From the NCBI GenBank assembly GCA_002964805.2, contig PUDQ02000016.1, forward strand, positions 434,001 to 498,000: a stretch of 64,000 bases of DNA. The letters run 5' to 3'. Within the stretch, counting starts at the first letter, position 1. Each line of letters opens with the position of its first letter. A program made the position numbers and the translations under genes. The notes beneath the pieces are model-generated. The model made no database searches. It was not told the origin of the DNA and saw only the letters and a list, made by a program, of their open reading frames with translations. Positions 61,085 to 64,000 of this stretch are shown in pieces. This DNA comes from Trametes villosa (taxonomy: Eukaryota; Basidiomycota; Agaricomycetes; Polyporales; Polyporaceae).

Positions 61085-61415
61085 TGCGTGGACTTGGCTG
61101 GAGAAACGAGATGGTGGAGGAAAGAGGAGAAGACGCGTTCAGCCACAAACTTGAGTCGCGACTTGGCAGCCACCGACGCGCGGCGGGCGCTAGTGGCTGT
61201 GCCCGGCGCCAAGTGGAAAACTCCCCAGGCGCCAGGCTCGCACGAACTCTCCTCACGCACCCATCCATCCTATGTATCGCGATACTTTGACTCTTAAACG
61301 TTCACATTCTACGCCCCCGTATCTTACAATGGTCTGAGGTAAAGTACCCCAGGCCTTGCGGCTCAATATAAGTACCAGGCCATTACTAACCGCTTTCTAA
61401 CTGCGGTTGAAGAAA
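61085..61415. promoter_or_regulatory. Divergent ORC3 / HET promoter region
   Basis: A TATA-like AATATAAGTA at 61366-61375 lies about 45 nt before the HET ATG at 61416. No TATA box was seen toward ORC3. Nothing else was recognised. Confidence 0.4.
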
Positions 61416-63329
61416 ATGCGTTTATTAGACACACGAACAGGGGAGTTCCGCTGGGTGAATAATCCTGAGGATTCCAGGTATGCAATCCTCTCCCACGTAT
61501 GGGACCCTGCAGGAGAGCAAACGTATCAAGATCTGCTGGCCATACAAGCCGACGTTCGCGCAGCACGCGCCTCTGGTCTAGATCTTCCCCTCGACGAGGT
61601 TCTCCGCAGGGCCTCCCCCAAAGTTCGCGACTCTTGCGCGTACGCTCTATCAGAGGGATTCCATGAACTGTGGATAGACTCGTGCTGCATTGACAAAACG
61701 AGCAGCGCGGAGCTCTCCGAGGCGATCAACTCCATGTGTCAGTGGTACGGTCAGTCCGTCATCTGCTACGCCTTCCTCGCCGATGTGCCCAGCGACGAAA
61801 ACCCAAGCCTTCCCGCGTCTCGGTTCCGCTCCAGCCGGTGGTTCACCAGGGGCTGGATGCTGCAGGAACTCATCGCGCCCCGGACCCTCATCTTCGTCTC
61901 TTCGGACTGGGACATGCTGGGCACCAAAAGCAGTCTATCGTCCGTGGTCGAGGAGGTCACCGGCATCGATCAGGCGATCCTCGTACACGCTCGGCCTCTC
62001 AGCAAAGTCAGCGTCGCGCACAGGATGTCGTGAGCGGCGAAGCGGGTTACGACGCGGAAGGAGGACGAGGCTTACTCGCTGATGGGCCTCTTCGGCGTCA
62101 ACATGCCGACTATCTACGGAGAGGGCCAGCTCGCGTTCGTCCGACTGCAGGAAGAGATCCTGAAGCTCATCCCCGACCAGAGCCTCTTCGCCTGGGAGCG
62201 TCCTCAGGACCCCGGGGAGCGCGCGGAGGTCGCCGCTGACCGGGTACTGTTCGCCACGGCTCCTGCAGACTTCGCGCTCTCAGGTAGATTCGAGTCCGTC
62301 ACCACGGAGGAAGCGGGTAGGCTGGTACTCGGATTCCCTTCAGGCATCCCTCCCGCCTACACGGTCACCCCGTTGGGCCTCCGAACCGCCCTCCCCCTCA
62401 TATCGCCATCGCCGACAGTCAGCATTGCGTTCCTAGCTTGCAAGACCGAGCAAGATACTCTCGTAGGCCTCGTCTTGCAGAGGGAAACCCCATACTCGCA
62501 CATCTGGTCCGTCGGTGCCACGTCGGAGGACCTGGTTGGCGGATGGGCAAACTACACCATCTCGCCCGGATCGTCGCGTTCGTTCCATCGCCTCATACAC
62601 TCCCTTCCCAGTATGAAGAAGGCCTACTCTCGCATCAACGCCGTGGAGCTCTGCGTCGCTCTCCGTCCTACGCATACCCTGGCTTCTAGGCCACGAATGG
62701 GCTTGCCCCTGCCGGTGGACACCTCTCCGGCGCGCATGGACGAGCACTCATCCTACACGATCAGAGTTCCCACATGGTGTCGATCTCGTCTTCTTCAGCA
62801 GGGATACGCCGTTTCGGTGTCCTCGATCCACGACGAATCACCTCTGCGCAAGTTACCCCGAACCTACGCCGTCCGTCTCCAGGGCGACACCAGTCTCGAC
62901 ATCTGCTTCGGGCCATGCAGTCACTGTTCTGAGCCGCCCGGATGGTGGCTCGCATGGTGGCTCGCTTCAGCCTCGCACGCCGAAGTCGGCGGCAGTGAGG
63001 ATGCCTCACAGCCTGATGGCGCCGCGGACGCGTCTGCGTGTGCCACGCACGTGGGCAACTGGGAATGTACGGGGGAGGCATGCTGGAGGCGCCGCACGCG
63101 CCTCGTCCTTCGCTCGACGACTCTGGACCGGGAGACAATCACCCTTGAGCTAGTTCTCACTTGCGACTATCTGCAAGACGACGAAAATCTACCTTCGTCG
63201 TTTTCTCTTACCATCGATGTTTCCCCGGCCGACCCGCTCCCAACTATCTTACATGGGCACGATAGCGTGGGCAGCGAAGGCAGTGAAGCCCTTGAAATAG
63301 GGCTTCCGTCGCGTACAAGAGTGAACTGA
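61416..63329 (+). pseudogene. HET-domain gene with one in-frame stop
   Basis: Paralogue of the intact HET gene at 55777. It opens MRLLDTRTGEF and has YAILSHVWDPAGEQ, LWIDSCCIDKTSSAELSEAINSM and FTRGWMLQELIAP. At codon 206 (62031-62033) it has TGA where the paralogue has TGG (MSWAAG). Frame and homology then continue without other stops (EDEAYSLMGLFGVNMPTIYGEG onward) to TGA at 63327-63329, so the full length would be 637 codons. If the stop is real, only a 205-residue HET-only fragment can be made. That fragment ends after the WMLQELIAP block and may or may not be functional. Alternatives are a sequencing error, stop readthrough, or allelic loss. ATG 61416 aligns with the paralogue start; a TTG at 61407 is not a credible start. 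Confidence 0.85.
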
Positions 63330-64000
63330 GCAGCCATGGTGTAGGTCAACCTGTACGGGACCTGTACACGTCTTGCAAAGCGATCGAACAACCCGAACAG
63401 GCCGTGGTCGCAACCCTCGCATACAGGTGAGTAACCTCGTGTTTGTTGGCGGGTATCTGGAGGTACGCGATTGCTAATGCGAGCCTCGATGCAGCATTCG
63501 AGCGCATGCACCTAGGCGGGTCCCCTTCAAACACGCTCCTTCTATAAGTTCCACGGCTGCCGATATCGTCCAGCGCCTGATGATGAGCGCTGCGAGTACG
63601 TGCAGGCCTAGTGCGGCTGTGCCACCTGTCAGAGTACCCGAACTCAATTGCACCGGAATCCGAAGCTTTTGGACTGCGTCCGGGACCTGGGCAGGTCACC
63701 GGTCAGACCGCTATAAAGGCTTGTGGTCCGACTGTGATCATTTCGAACCCGCCCCTCAATCGCTGGGTCATTGTCGACGATGCTATTCTGGTTTCTGAGC
63801 TTTCCGATATGTCTTCTCTCGCTTGCGGTTCGCGCCTGGTCAAGTTCCCTGCAACCTCCCACCATTCCTGCCAGTATCCCTCTCGCCGTCCGGTCTCCTT
63901 ACCTCAGTGGGTGGCACTCCAGCCCACAGACCTCCCAGTCCCTCTCGTGCACGTGGCCTGAGCTTTGGGACACAAGTGTACGGCCGTTTCTCACTTCTTG
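63330..64000. other. Right-end interval
   Basis: The 3' flank of the interrupted HET gene. A frame open from 63611 to 63961 has no ATG until PNMSS-like sequence near 63809 and no recognised domain. A gene extending beyond the window cannot be excluded. Confidence 0.3.

Noticed and set aside
61407..61415. Start nine bases upstream of the HET ATG (TTG)
   Set aside because: TTG is not a normal eukaryotic start; ATG 61416 aligns with the paralogue start.
63611..63961. Open frame at the right end
   Set aside because: Begins without ATG, no domain, and cannot be tested because the window ends.

Overview
The window is nuclear DNA of a filamentous basidiomycete. Genes have several short introns (mostly 50-70 nt, GT...AG), compact promoters and a GC-rich coding bias. 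A secreted class II (lignin-type) peroxidase, a sphingolipid C9-methyltransferase, several F-box-like proteins and four HET-domain proteins point to a white-rot Agaricomycete, most likely Polyporales. The lineage is inferred from gene content, not from a search.

Layout. 0.5-2.5 kb: Zn2Cys6 transcription factor (+). 3.1-6.4 kb: Ser/Pro-rich protein with PP1-docking-like motifs (-), whose second exon lies in a ~300 bp tandem duplication with one dead copy. 7.1-10.2 kb: ELMO-family protein (+). 10.9-12.3 kb: F-box-like protein (+). 13.1-14.8 kb: sphingolipid C9-methyltransferase (-). 15.4-17.8 kb: tRNA pseudouridine synthase Pus1 (-). 18.7-21.05 kb: methylenetetrahydrofolate reductase (+). 22.6-27.4 kb: two tandem HET-domain genes (+). 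27.5-28.7 kb: Sos7-like kinetochore protein (-). 29.2-32.0 kb: F-box protein (-). 32.6-34.2 kb: class II peroxidase (-). 36.0-37.2 kb: unknown multi-exon gene (-). 37.8-39.6 kb: NOL8-like RRM protein (+). 40.0-43.45 kb: ER/vacuolar M28 metallopeptidase (+). 43.7-47.3 kb: membrane-anchored glutaminase A-like protein (-). 48.5 kb: candidate 70-residue Cys-rich secreted protein (-). 50.5-51.8 kb: F-box-like protein (+). 51.8-55.8 kb: gene-poor. 55.8-57.8 kb: intronless HET gene (+). 58.1-61.1 kb: ORC3 (-). 61.4-63.3 kb: second HET copy, interrupted by one in-frame TGA (+).

Housekeeping genes (MTHFR, PUS1, ORC3, NOL8-like, Sos7-like, M28 peptidase) alternate with fast-evolving accessory genes (HET, F-box-like, peroxidase, small secreted protein). 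The HET genes form two unrelated duplicate pairs: a tandem pair, and a pair flanking ORC3. They are candidates for non-self recognition (heterokaryon incompatibility).

The strongest observation is in the first tandem HET gene. A 135 bp element with 7-bp terminal inverted repeats and a 5-bp target-site duplication sits in the coding region and appears to be removed as an intron. The tandem sister gene has uninterrupted coding sequence at that site. This looks like an intron created by transposon insertion. Other notable points are a dead duplicate exon inside an intron, an 11-nt first coding exon shared by both tandem HET genes, a GC-AG intron, a peroxidase with the catalytic surface Trp but a broken Mn(II) site, and a HET gene inactivated by one Trp-to-stop change.
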